This document shows, piece after piece, positions 1 to 8,928 of a stretch of DNA of 64,000 nt. Position 1 is the stretch's first letter. Each line of letters opens with the position of its first letter. The DNA is taken from assembly GCF_001279725.1 (NCBI RefSeq), contig NZ_LGDE01000227.1:1-64000 (forward strand), given 5' to 3'. The stretch comes from Streptomyces sp. WM4235 (GTDB lineage: Bacteria; Actinomycetota; Actinomycetes; Streptomycetales; Streptomycetaceae). The position numbers were made by a program, and so were the translations under genes. The notes beneath the pieces were generated by a model, which was not told the DNA's origin, did not search any database, and saw only the letters and a list, made by a program, of their open reading frames with translations.

Positions 1-3
1 CCC

Positions 4-2580
4 ATGCTGAAAACAGCCCTGCGCAACGCCCTGGCGCACAAAGCCCGTCTGCTCCTGACCGTCCTCGCGGTCTGCCTGGGTGTCGCGTTCGTCAGCGGCA
101 CACTCGTCTTCGCGGACTCCTCGGCGGCCGCTCACCGCGCCGCCGTGTCGAAGAGCTTCGCGGACATCGCGGTCACCGTGACCCCGAGGCAGCCCCCGCC
201 CGGGGCCACCGCGGACGGCCCCGGCGATGGCGCCACCGTGGTCGACGACGTGCTCGCGCGGAAACTCGCCGACGTACCGGGTGTCGCAGCGGTACGGCCG
301 TCGGTAGACGGCCGGGCGACCCTGAACGGCTCGGACGGCGCCCCCCTGCGCGCCGGACGGACCTGGGCGAACCTGGGCGCCGCCCACGTACCGGGGGCGG
401 ACGGCAAGGACAGCCGCTTTCCGCTGGTCAAGGGTCACGCGCCCCGGAACGACGCCGAGATCGCCGTGGACGACGGGACCGCCGCCGCCGGCGGGTTCAC
501 CCTCGGCGACACCATCACGCTGGCCACCGACGGCCCGGTGCTGAGGAAACGGCTCGTGGGCATCGTGACCACGAAGGAGCCCCGGGTGACCGCCGGCGGC
601 ACCCTCACCCTGTTCCACGAGGCCACCGCCCAGGCGCTGTTCGCGTCACCGGGCCACTACACCTCGATCGATCTGTCCGCCGCCCCCGGCGTCAGCGACT
701 ACGAGCTCGCCGAGCGCGTCGGCGCCGTGCTGCCGGCCGACCGCGCCGAAGCCACCACCGGTGGGGCCCAGGCCGACCAACAGGGCATCCTCGCCGACAC
801 GTTGACCCGTGGCTACACCAAACTGCCGCTGGTCTTCGCCGGGGTCTCCCTGTTCATCGGTTCGTTCCTCATCGTCAACACCTTCACCATGCTCGTGTCC
901 CGGCGCGGCCGGGAGATCGCGCTGCTGCGGGCGATCGGCGCCGCGCGCCGGCAGGTGGTCCGCGCCGTCCTCTGGGAGGCCGCCCTGGTCGGCCTCGCCG
1001 CGTCGGTGGTCGGATTCCTGCTCGGCCTCGGCATCGCCGCCGTACTGCCGGACCTGCTGAACACCGGGGGGAACGCGCTGCCCCGGGGGCCCCTGGTCAT
1101 CGGCCCGCGCCCGATCCTCGCCGCCCTGGGCGTCGGCGTGGGCGTCACCGTCCTCGCCGCGTGGCTGCCGTCCCGCAAGGCAGCGAGGATCGCGCCCATC
1201 GAGGCCCTGCGCTCGGCGGACCAACCGCCCACCGCGATGGCGTCCAGGGTCCGCGGGGTGGCGGGGGCACTCCTGCTGGCGCTCGGCGCGGGGCTGCTGG
1301 TGTCGCTCACCGGGGCGAAGGACGCCTCCGAGGAGAACCTGCGGACCGCCATGTGCGGTTGCGCCGTGGTGGTGGCCGCCATGATCGTCCTGGCCCCGCT
1401 CCTCGCGGGTCCCGTGATCCGGCTGAGCGGACGGCTGACCGACCGCCTCGGGATCGCGGGCCGGCTCGCACGGGAGAACGCGCTGCGCGACCCGCGCCGT
1501 ACCGCGGCCACCGCGTCCGCGCTGATGGTCGGCACGGCACTGGTCGCCGGGCTCGCCGTCATCGGCGACTCCACGTCGCAGGCCCTCGATCGGCAGGCCG
1601 CCGCCGGTCTCGGCGCCGACCACGTCATCAGCGCCCGTGGCTCCATGAGCGGCATCGATCCGGCCGCCGTGAAGCGGGTGGCCGACACCGCCGGCGTCAA
1701 GACGGCGAGCGCCGTCACGGACTCCACCCTGTTCACCGGCGGCCAGGTCCGTCAGATCGCCGGTGTCGACGCCGAAACCGTGCGCGACGTCATGGAACTC
1801 GACTTCGTCGGTGGATCCCTGAAGGACCTCGGTCCCGGCCGGCTCGCCGTGTCCGCCTCCGTCGCCCGGGAACAGGGCCTGAGCACGGGCAGCACGCTGA
1901 CCGCGCGCATCGGTCGCGACCAGCGGTCCAAGCAGTACACCGTCGTCGGGGTCTACCGGGACAACCCCGTCGCCCACGACGTGCTGGGTGCGCGCGTCGA
2001 AGTGGGCCGGGACAGTCACCTGCCGAACTCCGTCCAGCGGATCCTCGTGCGCACCGACGCCGGCGGCACGACCCCGAAGACCACCGCGGACCGGCTGCGC
2101 ACCGCCACCGGCAACAGCCCGCTCGTGAAGGTCCAGGACCGCGACGAGCTGGTCCACGAGGCCGCCGGGGCCATGGGCGACCTGCTGACCCTCATGTACG
2201 GGCTGCTGGTCCTCGGCGCCGTGATCTCCGCGCTCGGCATCGTGAACACCCTGGCCGTGTCGGTCGCGGAACGCACCCGCGAGATCGGCGTGCTGCGCGC
2301 CGTCGGAATGGATCGCGGCGGGATCCGGCGGATGATCCGCGTGGAATCGGTGACGGTCGCCGGCTTCGGCACGCTCCTGGGCCTGGCGGGCGGGCTCTTC
2401 GGAGCCTGGGCGGTCGGCGCGGTGGCCAACGGCGCGATGGCGGACTACTCGATGGCGTTGCCGTGGGGGGAGCTGCTCCTCGTGTGCCTGGTCTCCCTCG
2501 CGGTCGGCGTGCTCGCTGCTGCCGGACCGGCCCGGCGGGCGGCCGCGCTGAGCCCGTTGGAGGCCGTCGCCCGGACGTAG
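4..2580 (+). CDS. FtsX/MacB-type ABC transporter permease
   Basis: This 858-aa integral membrane permease has the two-module FtsX layout. A membrane segment lies at residues 15-38, followed by a large extracytoplasmic domain and a block of three membrane helices at about 270-400. A second extracytoplasmic domain and a second three-helix FtsX block at about 730-850 follow. Both blocks hold the typical REIALLRAIGA / REIGVLRAVGM cytoplasmic loops that contact the ATPase. Proteins of this family work with a separate ABC ATPase in lipoprotein or small-molecule export or envelope remodelling; the substrate cannot be read from sequence. The ATG lies 4 nt from the left edge, so the partner ATPase is probably just upstream, outside the window. 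The length is normal for actinobacterial members. Confidence 0.93.
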   Translation: MLKTALRNALAHKARLLLTVLAVCLGVAFVSGTLVFADSSAAAHRAAVSKSFADIAVTVTPRQPPPGATADGPGDGATVVDDVLARKLADVPGVAAVRPSVDGRATLNGSDGAPLRAGRTWANLGAAHVPGADGKDSRFPLVKGHAPRNDAEIAVDDGTAAAGGFTLGDTITLATDGPVLRKRLVGIVTTKEPRVTAGGTLTLFHEATAQALFASPGHYTSIDLSAAPGVSDYELAERVGAVLPADRAEATTGGAQADQQGILADTLTRGYTKLPLVFAGVSLFIGSFLIVNTFTMLVSRRGREIALLRAIGAARRQVVRAVLWEAALVGLAASVVGFLLGLGIAAVLPDLLNTGGNALPRGPLVIGPRPILAALGVGVGVTVLAAWLPSRKAARIAPIEALRSADQPPTAMASRVRGVAGALLLALGAGLLVSLTGAKDASEENLRTAMCGCAVVVAAMIVLAPLLAGPVIRLSGRLTDRLGIAGRLARENALRDPRRTAATASALMVGTALVAGLAVIGDSTSQALDRQAAAGLGADHVISARGSMSGIDPAAVKRVADTAGVKTASAVTDSTLFTGGQVRQIAGVDAETVRDVMELDFVGGSLKDLGPGRLAVSASVAREQGLSTGSTLTARIGRDQRSKQYTVVGVYRDNPVAHDVLGARVEVGRDSHLPNSVQRILVRTDAGGTTPKTTADRLRTATGNSPLVKVQDRDELVHEAAGAMGDLLTLMYGLLVLGAVISALGIVNTLAVSVAERTREIGVLRAVGMDRGGIRRMIRVESVTVAGFGTLLGLAGGLFGAWAVGAVANGAMADYSMALPWGELLLVCLVSLAVGVLAAAGPARRAAALSPLEAVART

Positions 2581-2616
2581 ACGCGAGGCCCCGGCCCGGG
2601 AACCCGTCCCCGCTCC

Positions 2617-2763
2617 GGGGTGGCGGGTTCGCCGGCCGGGGTGGCGGGTTCCCGGGCCGAGATGGCGGGTTCCCGGGCCGGGGTGGCGGGTTCCCGGGCC
2701 GGGGTGGCGGGTTCCCGGGCCGGGGTGGCGGTTTCCCGGGCCGGGGTGGCGGTTTCCCGGGCC
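2617..2763. repeat. Seven-copy 21-bp tandem repeat
   Basis: Seven contiguous 21-bp units fill the gap between the convergent permease and the secreted-protein gene. Units 2, 4 and 5 are identical; unit 1 has a two-base change (GCCGG for CCGGG), unit 3 starts GAGA instead of GGGG, and units 6 and 7 share one G-to-T change. Each unit holds the self-complementary CCCGGGCC, so the array can form several GC hairpins and may act as a bidirectional terminator (inference). The repeat length is a multiple of three and gives an open GGGFPGR-type frame, but nothing suggests that frame is expressed. Confidence 0.9.
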
Positions 2764-2796
2764 GAGGGCCGGCCCCGCCCCGCCTCAGTCAGCGGA

Positions 2797-3828
2797 TCAC
2801 TTGGTCTCCACGGCTCCCGAGTCCGGCGACCGCTGGAGTCCCGATGCGTCGACCGCCTCGAAGTCCGATCCCTTGATGGCCTTGAGCGCGTCGAGCTGGG
2901 CGTTGTCCCAACCGGGGTTCTCCTCCCCGGTGATGAACCAGGCCGAGCCGTTGTCCGCGACGATGGCGCCGTACTTCTTGAGCGCTTCGGCGACGGCCTT
3001 GGCCTGCGGGCCCATCGTCGAGGTGTCCACCGAGTCCTTCAGCCGCAGTCGCAATCCCATGGGAGGCAGTGACGGGTCCGCGGCGGTTCCCGCCTGGTGC
3101 CTCGCGGGCCAGACGTAACTCTGGTCCGAGCGCGGCACGGTGACACGGATCGCGTGGTCGATGTGCCCGGACTCCGCTTCCTCCTGGCGTACCAGCCCCG
3201 GGAGGATGGCGAGGCCGGCGGCATCGGCGGACGTCCAGCCGTCGGGCCGGAGATCGTTGGTCGTCAGGTCGAAGACGGCGCCCCCTCCGGCGTGCCAGGC
3301 GTTGTCGCCCTCCTGCTTCGCGTTCCAGAGTTCGTAGGACTTGCACAGCTCGCGGTCCCATACGACGACGTGCCGGTCCCCCTCGCTCGCCGGACCGTTC
3401 TCGATCTTGGCGTCCGGCGGGATGCGGTACCCGGTCTTGTCGCTCTCGTCGGCGTAGTCCAGCGTGACCTTCGTTTCCGGCAGCTTCTCGTCCGAGACGG
3501 TGATGGGGATGCCGAAGGGTTCGCCGTCGCTGAGGCCCGACCCGAAGTCCGGATGCAGGGGTACCGAGGAGCCGATCGAGGAGACGTACCGGGCGGAGTT
3601 CGGGTGCACGGGGAGCTTGTCCACGGGTGCCCGCCAGAAACTGTCCGGCAGCGAGGTCGCGCAGGTCTCGTCCACGGCGGCCACCCTGTCGGCCGAGGAA
3701 GACCTCGCCTTGTCGGCCTCGCCGGCGACGGCCACGCCTCCGGGCAGCAGGCACGCGACGGCGGCAGCGGCGGCGAGCGCGGGGACCCTGTCGCCGACGC
3801 GCCGTTGAGCGGTTCGCTTCATCGTCAT
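2797..3828 (-). CDS. Secreted protein of unknown function
   Basis: A 343-aa protein with a Sec-type signal: basic start (MTMKRTAQRR), a hydrophobic stretch around residues 16-36 and an AxA-like cleavage region near VAVAGEA. The mature part is hydrophilic, has two well separated cysteines (CATSLP and LCKSYEL) and no recognisable catalytic motif. The last third (KAVAEALKKYGAIVADNG...) looks like the end of proteins that place a surface or glycan-binding fold, but I cannot name the family. The ATG at 3828 follows AGGG at a 6-nt spacing. It converges on the permease across the 21-bp repeat array. Confidence 0.8.
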   Translation of the reverse strand: MTMKRTAQRRVGDRVPALAAAAAVACLLPGGVAVAGEADKARSSSADRVAAVDETCATSLPDSFWRAPVDKLPVHPNSARYVSSIGSSVPLHPDFGSGLSDGEPFGIPITVSDEKLPETKVTLDYADESDKTGYRIPPDAKIENGPASEGDRHVVVWDRELCKSYELWNAKQEGDNAWHAGGGAVFDLTTNDLRPDGWTSADAAGLAILPGLVRQEEAESGHIDHAIRVTVPRSDQSYVWPARHQAGTAADPSLPPMGLRLRLKDSVDTSTMGPQAKAVAEALKKYGAIVADNGSAWFITGEENPGWDNAQLDALKAIKGSDFEAVDASGLQRSPDSGAVETK

Positions 3829-4057
3829 CGATCACCCTGGGTATGCGTACGCGGGTGCACGCGGCCGAGAGACGAGATCCGGGTCAATCGGGCCTATCGG
3901 GCCGTTTCGGCTGCATTCGTCCATGGTAGTTCCGGAGGGGCACCCACGCGCCTTGCCGGCTCGTGGAGGCGTGCGGGGAGCGGGGGCGGGCAGACGGTCG
4001 GTATCCGCTGCCTGGGGACGGACCCCGGGCCAGGCGGCGAGCGACGGAGGAGACACG

Positions 4058-4312
4058 GTGCCGAACCACGCGACGAGGGAACATCTGGAGGCACTGCGTG
4101 CGGAGCTCCGGACGACGGGAGTCGGCCTCCCGGCACACGAGCGCGCACACCTGGAGGCGCTGCTCGACCGGCTGGAGGCCGATGAGGCGGCCGAGGATCC
4201 GGGCATGTCCGAGTCCTTGCACTTGGCGGCCGAACGGTTCGAGGTGAAGCACCCCTCCCTGGCCGCGACCCTGCGCAACATCGGCGTCAACCTGGCCAAC
4301 ATCGGCATCTGA
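4058..4312 (+). CDS. DUF4404 family small protein
   Basis: An 84-aa acidic, mostly helical cytoplasmic protein. The start VPNHATREHLEALRAEL and the ending LAATLRNIGVNLANIGI are characteristic of the DUF4404 family, whose function is unknown. I chose the GTG at 4058 because GGAGGAG lies just upstream at a proper spacing. An in-frame ATG at 3923 would add 45 residues of low-quality Gly/Arg sequence. A strong hairpin terminator follows. Confidence 0.82.
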   Translation: MPNHATREHLEALRAELRTTGVGLPAHERAHLEALLDRLEADEAAEDPGMSESLHLAAERFEVKHPSLAATLRNIGVNLANIGI

Positions 4313-4331
4313 GCTCCCTCACCGCATTCCG

Positions 4332-4361
4332 CACCGCCCCGGGCCTCGCCCCGGGGCGGTG
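4332..4361. terminator. GC hairpin terminator after DUF4404 gene
   Basis: A perfect 12-bp stem (CACCGCCCCGGG pairing with CCCGGGGCGGTG) encloses a 6-nt loop 20 bp after the stop codon. There is no T-run, as is usual in high-GC actinomycetes. Confidence 0.75.
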
Positions 4362-4446
4362 TTCGCGCTTCGGAGCGGGCGAGGCGGGCGGGCGAAGTCG
4401 GCCGAGCGAGGTCGGCCGGGACGACGAGGCGTGACGGGACGGCCGT

Positions 4447-5154
4447 TCAGTGGTTCAGCGCGTCCTGCATCGAGGTGAGCCAGTACGTGACGGCCGCGCT
4501 GTCGTCCTTGTACGTGTCCGCCGGGAGGGTCACCTTGACCGGGGCGCCGGCCGAACCGGAACCGCTGCGGGCAGCGAAGTGGAGCTCAAGCTTCTCGGGC
4601 TTGTAGCCGTGGGCCGCCTCACCGGTCGCGCTGCTGAGGGTCACCCCGGCGTACGCGGACTCGCCCGGGGCGAGCGTCGTGACGGCCTGCGGCTTGCTGT
4701 CCTCCACGATCTGCGTCGCAGCCTGTTCGTCGTCGAAGCGCAGCAGGGGCGCGAGGTAGACATCGCAGGCACGCTTACCGGTGTTGGTGACGGTGAGCAG
4801 CATGTGGTTGACGGGGCGTTCCACCTTGGTGGCCACGATCCTCGTGGAACCGGCCGCGCAGGCCACGAAACCGGCCTCGGCGCCGCCCTTGCCCCCGCCC
4901 GCCTTGCTGTTGCCGTCCCCGGCGCCGCCCTTGGCGGTCGGGGCGGCGGTGCCCCCGCTGGGGCTGTGGCCGACGGGCTGCGCGTTGCCGCTGTCGGTGG
5001 TGCCGCCCGAGGGCTGCACGGCGGAGGCCGCGCCGGCGGGCGACGGTTCCTTGATCAGTGCGTCATTGCCTTGACACGCGGTCAGGGTGGTGGCTGCGAG
5101 CAGGGCGGCGGCGCAGGCGGTCAGAGCGGTGCGACTGGTACGGGTGGTGCGCAT
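4447..5154 (-). CDS. DUF4232 domain lipoprotein
   Basis: A 235-aa secreted lipoprotein. The signal peptide ends in a lipobox (TTLTAC, Cys27), predicting diacylglyceryl attachment to the outer face of the membrane. Residues 30-90 are a Gly/Ser/Ala-rich tether. The C-terminal domain from about residue 98 (FVACAAG...) has the two conserved cysteines (VACAAG and RACDVYLAP) and the LTVTNTGKRACDVY strand motif of DUF4232, a beta-sandwich common in Streptomyces lipoproteins of unknown role. It lies downstream of the 30-aa membrane peptide and divergent from the membrane-anchored HTH gene. Confidence 0.88.
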   Translation of the reverse strand: MRTTRTSRTALTACAAALLAATTLTACQGNDALIKEPSPAGAASAVQPSGGTTDSGNAQPVGHSPSGGTAAPTAKGGAGDGNSKAGGGKGGAEAGFVACAAGSTRIVATKVERPVNHMLLTVTNTGKRACDVYLAPLLRFDDEQAATQIVEDSKPQAVTTLAPGESAYAGVTLSSATGEAAHGYKPEKLELHFAARSGSGSAGAPVKVTLPADTYKDDSAAVTYWLTSMQDALNH

Positions 5155-5193
5155 GGATGCGGTCGTCCTTCTGGTGTGGGATGTGACGCGGAT

Positions 5194-5286
5194 TCAGTGA
5201 CGGCCCAGGAGTGCGGTCAGGACCGAGATACAGGCGATCAGTACGGCGACGGCGACCACGTCGGTCGCGCCGAAACGTCTTGGCAT
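5194..5286 (-). CDS. Possible 30-aa single-helix membrane peptide
   Basis: A short frame encodes a basic tip (MPRRF) and one hydrophobic helix ending in LLGRH. The ATG is preceded by CCGGAGCTGCC, giving a GGAG site at 6 nt. It starts 39 bp upstream of the lipoprotein gene on the same strand and could be co-transcribed with it. The combination of a good ribosome site and a clean transmembrane helix makes it a credible small protein, but there is no conservation evidence. Confidence 0.4.
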   Translation of the reverse strand: MPRRFGATDVVAVAVLIACISVLTALLGRH

Positions 5287-5437
5287 GGCAGCTCCGGTTT
5301 CGGTGGCGCTGTCCCAAGGTTGCGGGGCTGTGCCGATCATGTGCCAGATACACGGGACAATGGGGGACGTTGGGACGTGGAACGGCCTGTGAGCTGGTCG
5401 GATGACCTGTCCCTGGAACGCCTGGCTGGAAAGACGT

Positions 5438-7045
5438 ATGGAGCGGGGGACCCGAGTGACCACGGGATCGGATGGCCTGGCCGGACTGTTGAGCGGGCTC
5501 AAGAAGCGTTCGGGGCTGAGCTACGGAGCGCTCGCCGGGCGGCTGCACGTGAGCACGTCGACGGTGCACCGGTACTGCAACGGAGACGCCGTTCCCACCG
5601 AGTTCGGGACGGTCGAACGGTTCGCCAAGCAGTGCGGGGCGACCCGCGACGAGCTGGTGGAGGCACACCGCCGCTGGATCATCGCCGACGACGCGCGGCG
5701 GCGTCCGCGGCCGGTGACGACGACCACCACGGCGGACACGACGGAGACGGCGGAGACGGCGGCAGGGGGAACCGGTTCGGCGAACCTCGCGAAGGCGGCC
5801 GGCACCGCGGACGCGGCGCCTGGTGAAGCGGCCGGCGCGGCCGGTCCGCACTCCCCGGCGCCCCCGGCGTCCTCGGCGTCCTCGGCGTCCTCGGCCGAGA
5901 ACGCCCCGAAGGGCGCCGAGTCGCCACAGCCGATGCCGACGCCGGTACCGACGCCGACGCCGACGCCGACGCCAGAAACGGAATCCGATGACGGGCCGGA
6001 ACCGGAGGCCGGCAAGACCCCGGCAGTCGGCGCCGTCACGTCCACCACGCGTCGGCCCCGTCGCGGTCGCGACTCCTCGCGCTCCGCCGCCGCGGGCTTC
6101 CCGGCGCGGCGCCGAGGGCTACGGATCGCCCTGGCGGCCGGAGCCGTCGCCGTGCTCGCCGTGCCGGCGGCGTACGCCGTGACCCGCTACGCCGCGGACG
6201 AGCCGACTCCTTCGGGGCCCTCGGCTCCCGTGAGCCCCTCGTCGAGCCGGACCGCGCCGTACACCCCCGGGCCCGGGACGAGCGCCTCCGCCTCGACCTC
6301 TCCCACGGCGAGCGGCTCCACCACCGCGGGCGGCAGCGCCTCCCCCGTCGCCGGGGCGAGCTCGCCCGCGCCCGGCCGGGAAGGGTCGGGCGCGCCCGGG
6401 GGGACACCGCCCTCCGGCGACGGCGCGGCCGTGCAGCCACCGAGCGTCGGGGTGAGCTCGTACAACTGGGACGCGCCCTGCGGGGCGAACTTCCTGCTCA
6501 ATCAGCCGGAGGGACAGGTACCGCCGCCCAGCGCCCCGCAGGACACCCGGGGTTGGGCCAGGGCGCTCGGGGCCGTTGACGCCGGAGCGATGCAGCTCCA
6601 GTTGACCGCCAAGGGCCGTACGGACGAGGCGGTGGTCATCACCGGGATCGACGTGCGCGTGGTCGAGCGCGGCGCGCCGCTCGCGTGGCGGGCCTTCTCC
6701 ATGGGCGACGGCTGCGGCAGCGGCATCACCCCTCAGACCTTCGACATCGACCTGGACGACGCCCGGCCCGTGACCAGGGCGAAGGACGGTCAGGACGGCG
6801 GATCCACCGTGCCCGCCAAGGGCTTCCCGTTCAAGGTCTCGTCGCACGACCCGCAGGTGTTCAACCTCGACGTCCACACCGAGGGACATCTGGCGAGCTG
6901 GTATCTGGAGGTCGGTTGGAGCAGTGGTGACCGGCGCGGCACGGTGCGCGTGGACGACGGCGGTCGGCCCTTCCGCACGAGCGCGCTGGAGGGCCGACCG
7001 AGGTACGGCTGGTGGCCGGACCGCAGCGAGTGGGTTGCCCTGTGA
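5438..7045 (+). CDS. Membrane-anchored XRE-type HTH protein
   Basis: A protein of about 535 aa in three parts. The N-terminus (residues about 10-75) is a Cro/CI-type helix-turn-helix (GLSYGALAGRLHVSTSTVHRY). A long low-complexity linker rich in Thr/Pro/Ala/Glu, including a PTPVPTPTPTPTP run, leads to one transmembrane helix (IALAAGAVAVLAVPAAYAV). A C-terminal extracytoplasmic domain of about 190 residues follows, with cysteines in DAPCGANF and GDGCGSG. Such proteins are widespread in Streptomyces; whether the HTH binds DNA is unknown. The ATG at 5438 follows GGAAAGA, and a GTG at 5456 behind GGGGGA is an equal alternative. A 12-codon extension to 5402 lacks a ribosome site. Confidence 0.85.
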   Translation: MERGTRVTTGSDGLAGLLSGLKKRSGLSYGALAGRLHVSTSTVHRYCNGDAVPTEFGTVERFAKQCGATRDELVEAHRRWIIADDARRRPRPVTTTTTADTTETAETAAGGTGSANLAKAAGTADAAPGEAAGAAGPHSPAPPASSASSASSAENAPKGAESPQPMPTPVPTPTPTPTPETESDDGPEPEAGKTPAVGAVTSTTRRPRRGRDSSRSAAAGFPARRRGLRIALAAGAVAVLAVPAAYAVTRYAADEPTPSGPSAPVSPSSSRTAPYTPGPGTSASASTSPTASGSTTAGGSASPVAGASSPAPGREGSGAPGGTPPSGDGAAVQPPSVGVSSYNWDAPCGANFLLNQPEGQVPPPSAPQDTRGWARALGAVDAGAMQLQLTAKGRTDEAVVITGIDVRVVERGAPLAWRAFSMGDGCGSGITPQTFDIDLDDARPVTRAKDGQDGGSTVPAKGFPFKVSSHDPQVFNLDVHTEGHLASWYLEVGWSSGDRRGTVRVDDGGRPFRTSALEGRPRYGWWPDRSEWVAL

Positions 7046-7127
7046 TCCCCCGCGCGCCGCATTGAACTCCTCGCGCGTACGGCCGCGAAGGTGCCGGGTC
7101 CGGATCGCGGAGGTGCCAGGTGCGGAT

Positions 7128-7457
7128 TCAGGCGCGGCGCGGGCCGGGGCGGGTACGGCGGTGCAGGCCCGCCAGGAGCGCTCCCAGGGCGAACGACTGG
7201 ATCAGGACGGAGAGGAGGATGCCTCCGAAGAAGAACCAGTCGGGCATCGGCGTCCCGCCCCACACGGCTTCTCCGAGCGCGCCCACGAGGAAGAACGTGG
7301 GCAGGGCGAGGAAGACGGGCCATACCCAGACGAATCCGGGGTCGTCGGCGAACAGGGTCACGGCCGTGGCCATCGCGGCGAGGCAGGCGATCAGACCGAG
7401 GTAGATCGCCGACGCGCGGTTGGTGACGGTCAGGCGGATGAAGGTTCGGGCGTTCAC
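7128..7457 (-). CDS. SCO4225-type small membrane protein
   Basis: A 109-aa integral membrane protein with three predicted helices: residues about 14-35 (IYLGLIACLAAMATAVTLFA), 42-60 (WPVFLALPTFFLVGALGEA) and 75-95. A basic tail (HRRTRPGPRR) follows. The opening MNARTFIRLTVTNRASAIYL is the signature of the SCO4225 family of unknown function. The GTG start at 7457 has GAGGGGG upstream; a longer frame from 7583 lacks coding character. It stands convergent to the HTH gene and divergent from the EF-hand gene. Confidence 0.82.
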   Translation of the reverse strand: MNARTFIRLTVTNRASAIYLGLIACLAAMATAVTLFADDPGFVWVWPVFLALPTFFLVGALGEAVWGGTPMPDWFFFGGILLSVLIQSFALGALLAGLHRRTRPGPRRA

Positions 7458-7786
7458 GGTGTGCCCCCTCGGTAGTGGTTTCTCTTCCCCTCCCCATGTT
7501 TCGGGAGGGACCGGGGGTCTGTCGTGAGTATCCGTACCCGGTTCGGTCGGCGCTTGATCACGGTCCCGGGTGAGCCCGCACACCCGGGACCGGGTACCGG
7601 TCAGGGCCCCCGCGGGCGGGAGCCCGCCGTCCTGCGCTCCGGCGGGGGCCCGCCGGCGGGTGACCGTTCGCGCAGATGTGCTCGTGGGACCGGGGGCGCG
7701 CCCCGGCCTAGAGTTACGCGCTGTCTGCCGGCCCTCGTCGGGTCGGCCGCGTCCGTGGTTCGGTTCGGCGTCGAGGGAGACCGCTC

Positions 7787-8326
7787 ATGGCCAGCGCGTT
7801 TCAGGAGCGCAAGCTCAAGGGGATGTTCGCCGCGTTCGACGCGGACGGCGACGGCTTCCTGCGCGAGGAGGACTTCACCTCGCTCGTCGCCCGATGGAGC
7901 CGACTGCCGGGAGTGGGGCCCGGCACGGCGGTCCGCGAGCGGATGGAAACCCTGCTCATGGGGTGGTGGGCGGCGCTGCTGGAAGTCGGGGACACCAACG
8001 GGGACGGCGCGATCGACATGGGCGAGCTGCTCGCCCTCGTCGACCGGCTGCCCGCCATGGTCGCGGACGTCACCGCGACCGCCGACACCGTCTTCGACGC
8101 CGTGGACGCCAACGGCGACGGCCGCATCTCCCCCGAGGAACACCGCACGCTCGTCGAGACGTGGAACGGTCGGCCCGTGGACGTGACGGGCGTCTTCGAG
8201 CTGCTCGACCTGAACGGCGACGGCCACCTCAGCCGCGAGGAGTTCGCACTGCTGTGGCGCCAGTTCTGGATCAGCGACGATCCGGCGGAACCGGGCAACT
8301 GGCTGTGCGGTCGGATCTCCGGCTGA
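7787..8326 (+). CDS. Four-EF-hand calcium-binding protein
   Basis: A 179-aa cytoplasmic protein with four canonical EF-hand loops: residues 18-29 (DADGDGFLREED), 69-80 (DTNGDGAIDMGE), 107-118 (DANGDGRISPEE) and 141-152 (DLNGDGHLSREE). The first loop ends in Asp instead of Glu, which usually shifts preference toward Mg2+. The arrangement resembles Streptomyces calexcitin-like Cab proteins, which act as Ca2+ buffers or sensors. ATG follows AGGGAGA at a good spacing. The stop codon lies inside the first unit of a heptanucleotide repeat, so slippage there could alter the C-terminus. Confidence 0.93.
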   Translation: MASAFQERKLKGMFAAFDADGDGFLREEDFTSLVARWSRLPGVGPGTAVRERMETLLMGWWAALLEVGDTNGDGAIDMGELLALVDRLPAMVADVTATADTVFDAVDANGDGRISPEEHRTLVETWNGRPVDVTGVFELLDLNGDGHLSREEFALLWRQFWISDDPAEPGNWLCGRISG

Positions 8327-8363
8327 CTGCTGACTGCTGACTGCTGACGGCTGACGGCTGACG
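8322..8363. repeat. Six-copy heptanucleotide repeat
   Basis: Six units of GCTGAC(T/G) run from the last codon of the EF-hand gene into the intergenic space. The first three end in T and the last three in G. Unit length 7 is not a multiple of 3, so copy-number change at the start would alter the stop context. Confidence 0.85.
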
Positions 8364-8461
8364 CGGCAGTGACCCGGGGCTCGCCGACGCGCGCGCGTCG
8401 GCGGGTCACGCGGCACCGGGAGCGGGAGCGGCACCGGGAGCGGGCGGTCGGCCCTCCGTGC

Positions 8462-8854
8462 TCAGCGTGCGCTGCCGAGGTTCCGGTCCTCCTCACTGCC
8501 GGACAGCATGAGCGTGGTCTCCTCTATGCGGCGGAATCGGCCGTCGGCGGCGAACTCGCCGAAGAGGTAGACCTCGGTGCGGACGCCGGAGCCGTCCTTC
8601 TTGACGACGTCGACGGTGTGACGATCGGCGTACATCCTTCCGTCGGTCAGTTCCTCGTGCACCTCGACACTGCCCGTCGCGACCACCGTGCGCAGGTGGG
8701 CGATGTGGGCGATGAACCCGTCGCGCTCGTCCCACGTGCCGTTCGTGCGCTGGCGGTAGTCGGGGGCGAAGTGCCGCTCGACGGCTTCCCCGAGGTCGAG
8801 CTCCGGGGTGAACAGGAGGTCGTTGAGGGCGGCGGCGATGTTGGTGTGGCTCAT
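8462..8854 (-). CDS. SnoaL-like / NTF2-fold protein
   Basis: A 130-aa protein of the SnoaL-like polyketide-cyclase/NTF2 superfamily. It opens with a short helix (AAALNDLLF), followed by the typical HFAPDYRQRTNGTWDERDGFIAHIAHL segment and strands ending RRIEETTLML. The fold forms a cone-shaped pocket used by cyclases, isomerases and small-molecule binders; no specific reaction can be assigned. ATG at 8854 follows GGAGGA at 6 nt. It is divergent from a MarR gene, and one of two matching palindromes lies 39 bp upstream of its start, so repression by that MarR protein is likely. Ligand sensing by MarR with turnover or sequestration by the SnoaL protein would be a coherent pair (inference). Confidence 0.85.
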   Translation of the reverse strand: MSHTNIAAALNDLLFTPELDLGEAVERHFAPDYRQRTNGTWDERDGFIAHIAHLRTVVATGSVEVHEELTDGRMYADRHTVDVVKKDGSGVRTEVYLFGEFAADGRFRRIEETTLMLSGSEEDRNLGSAR

Positions 8855-8892
8855 GGTTGTCCTCCGTGACGGGGTGGCTTCGACCCGATAAT

Positions 8893-8909
8893 GCGTGCGC
8901 TGCGCACGC
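8893..8909. promoter_or_regulatory. Perfect 17-bp palindrome, SnoaL-proximal MarR operator
   Basis: GCGTGCGCTGCGCACGC has perfect 8-bp arms around a single central base. Its twin lies 36 bp away, nearer the MarR gene. Size, symmetry and position between a MarR gene and its divergent neighbour fit a MarR operator. Confidence 0.75.
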
Positions 8910-8928
8910 TTCCGAGCATACACAGACT

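Noticed and set aside
646..2157. 503-codon minus-strand frame within the permease gene
   Set aside because: Antisense shadow of the FtsX permease; no ribosome site or motif.
7524..8340. Two plus-strand frames covering the EF-hand gene
   Set aside because: Both are out of frame with the four clear EF-hand loops and rich in Arg/Pro.
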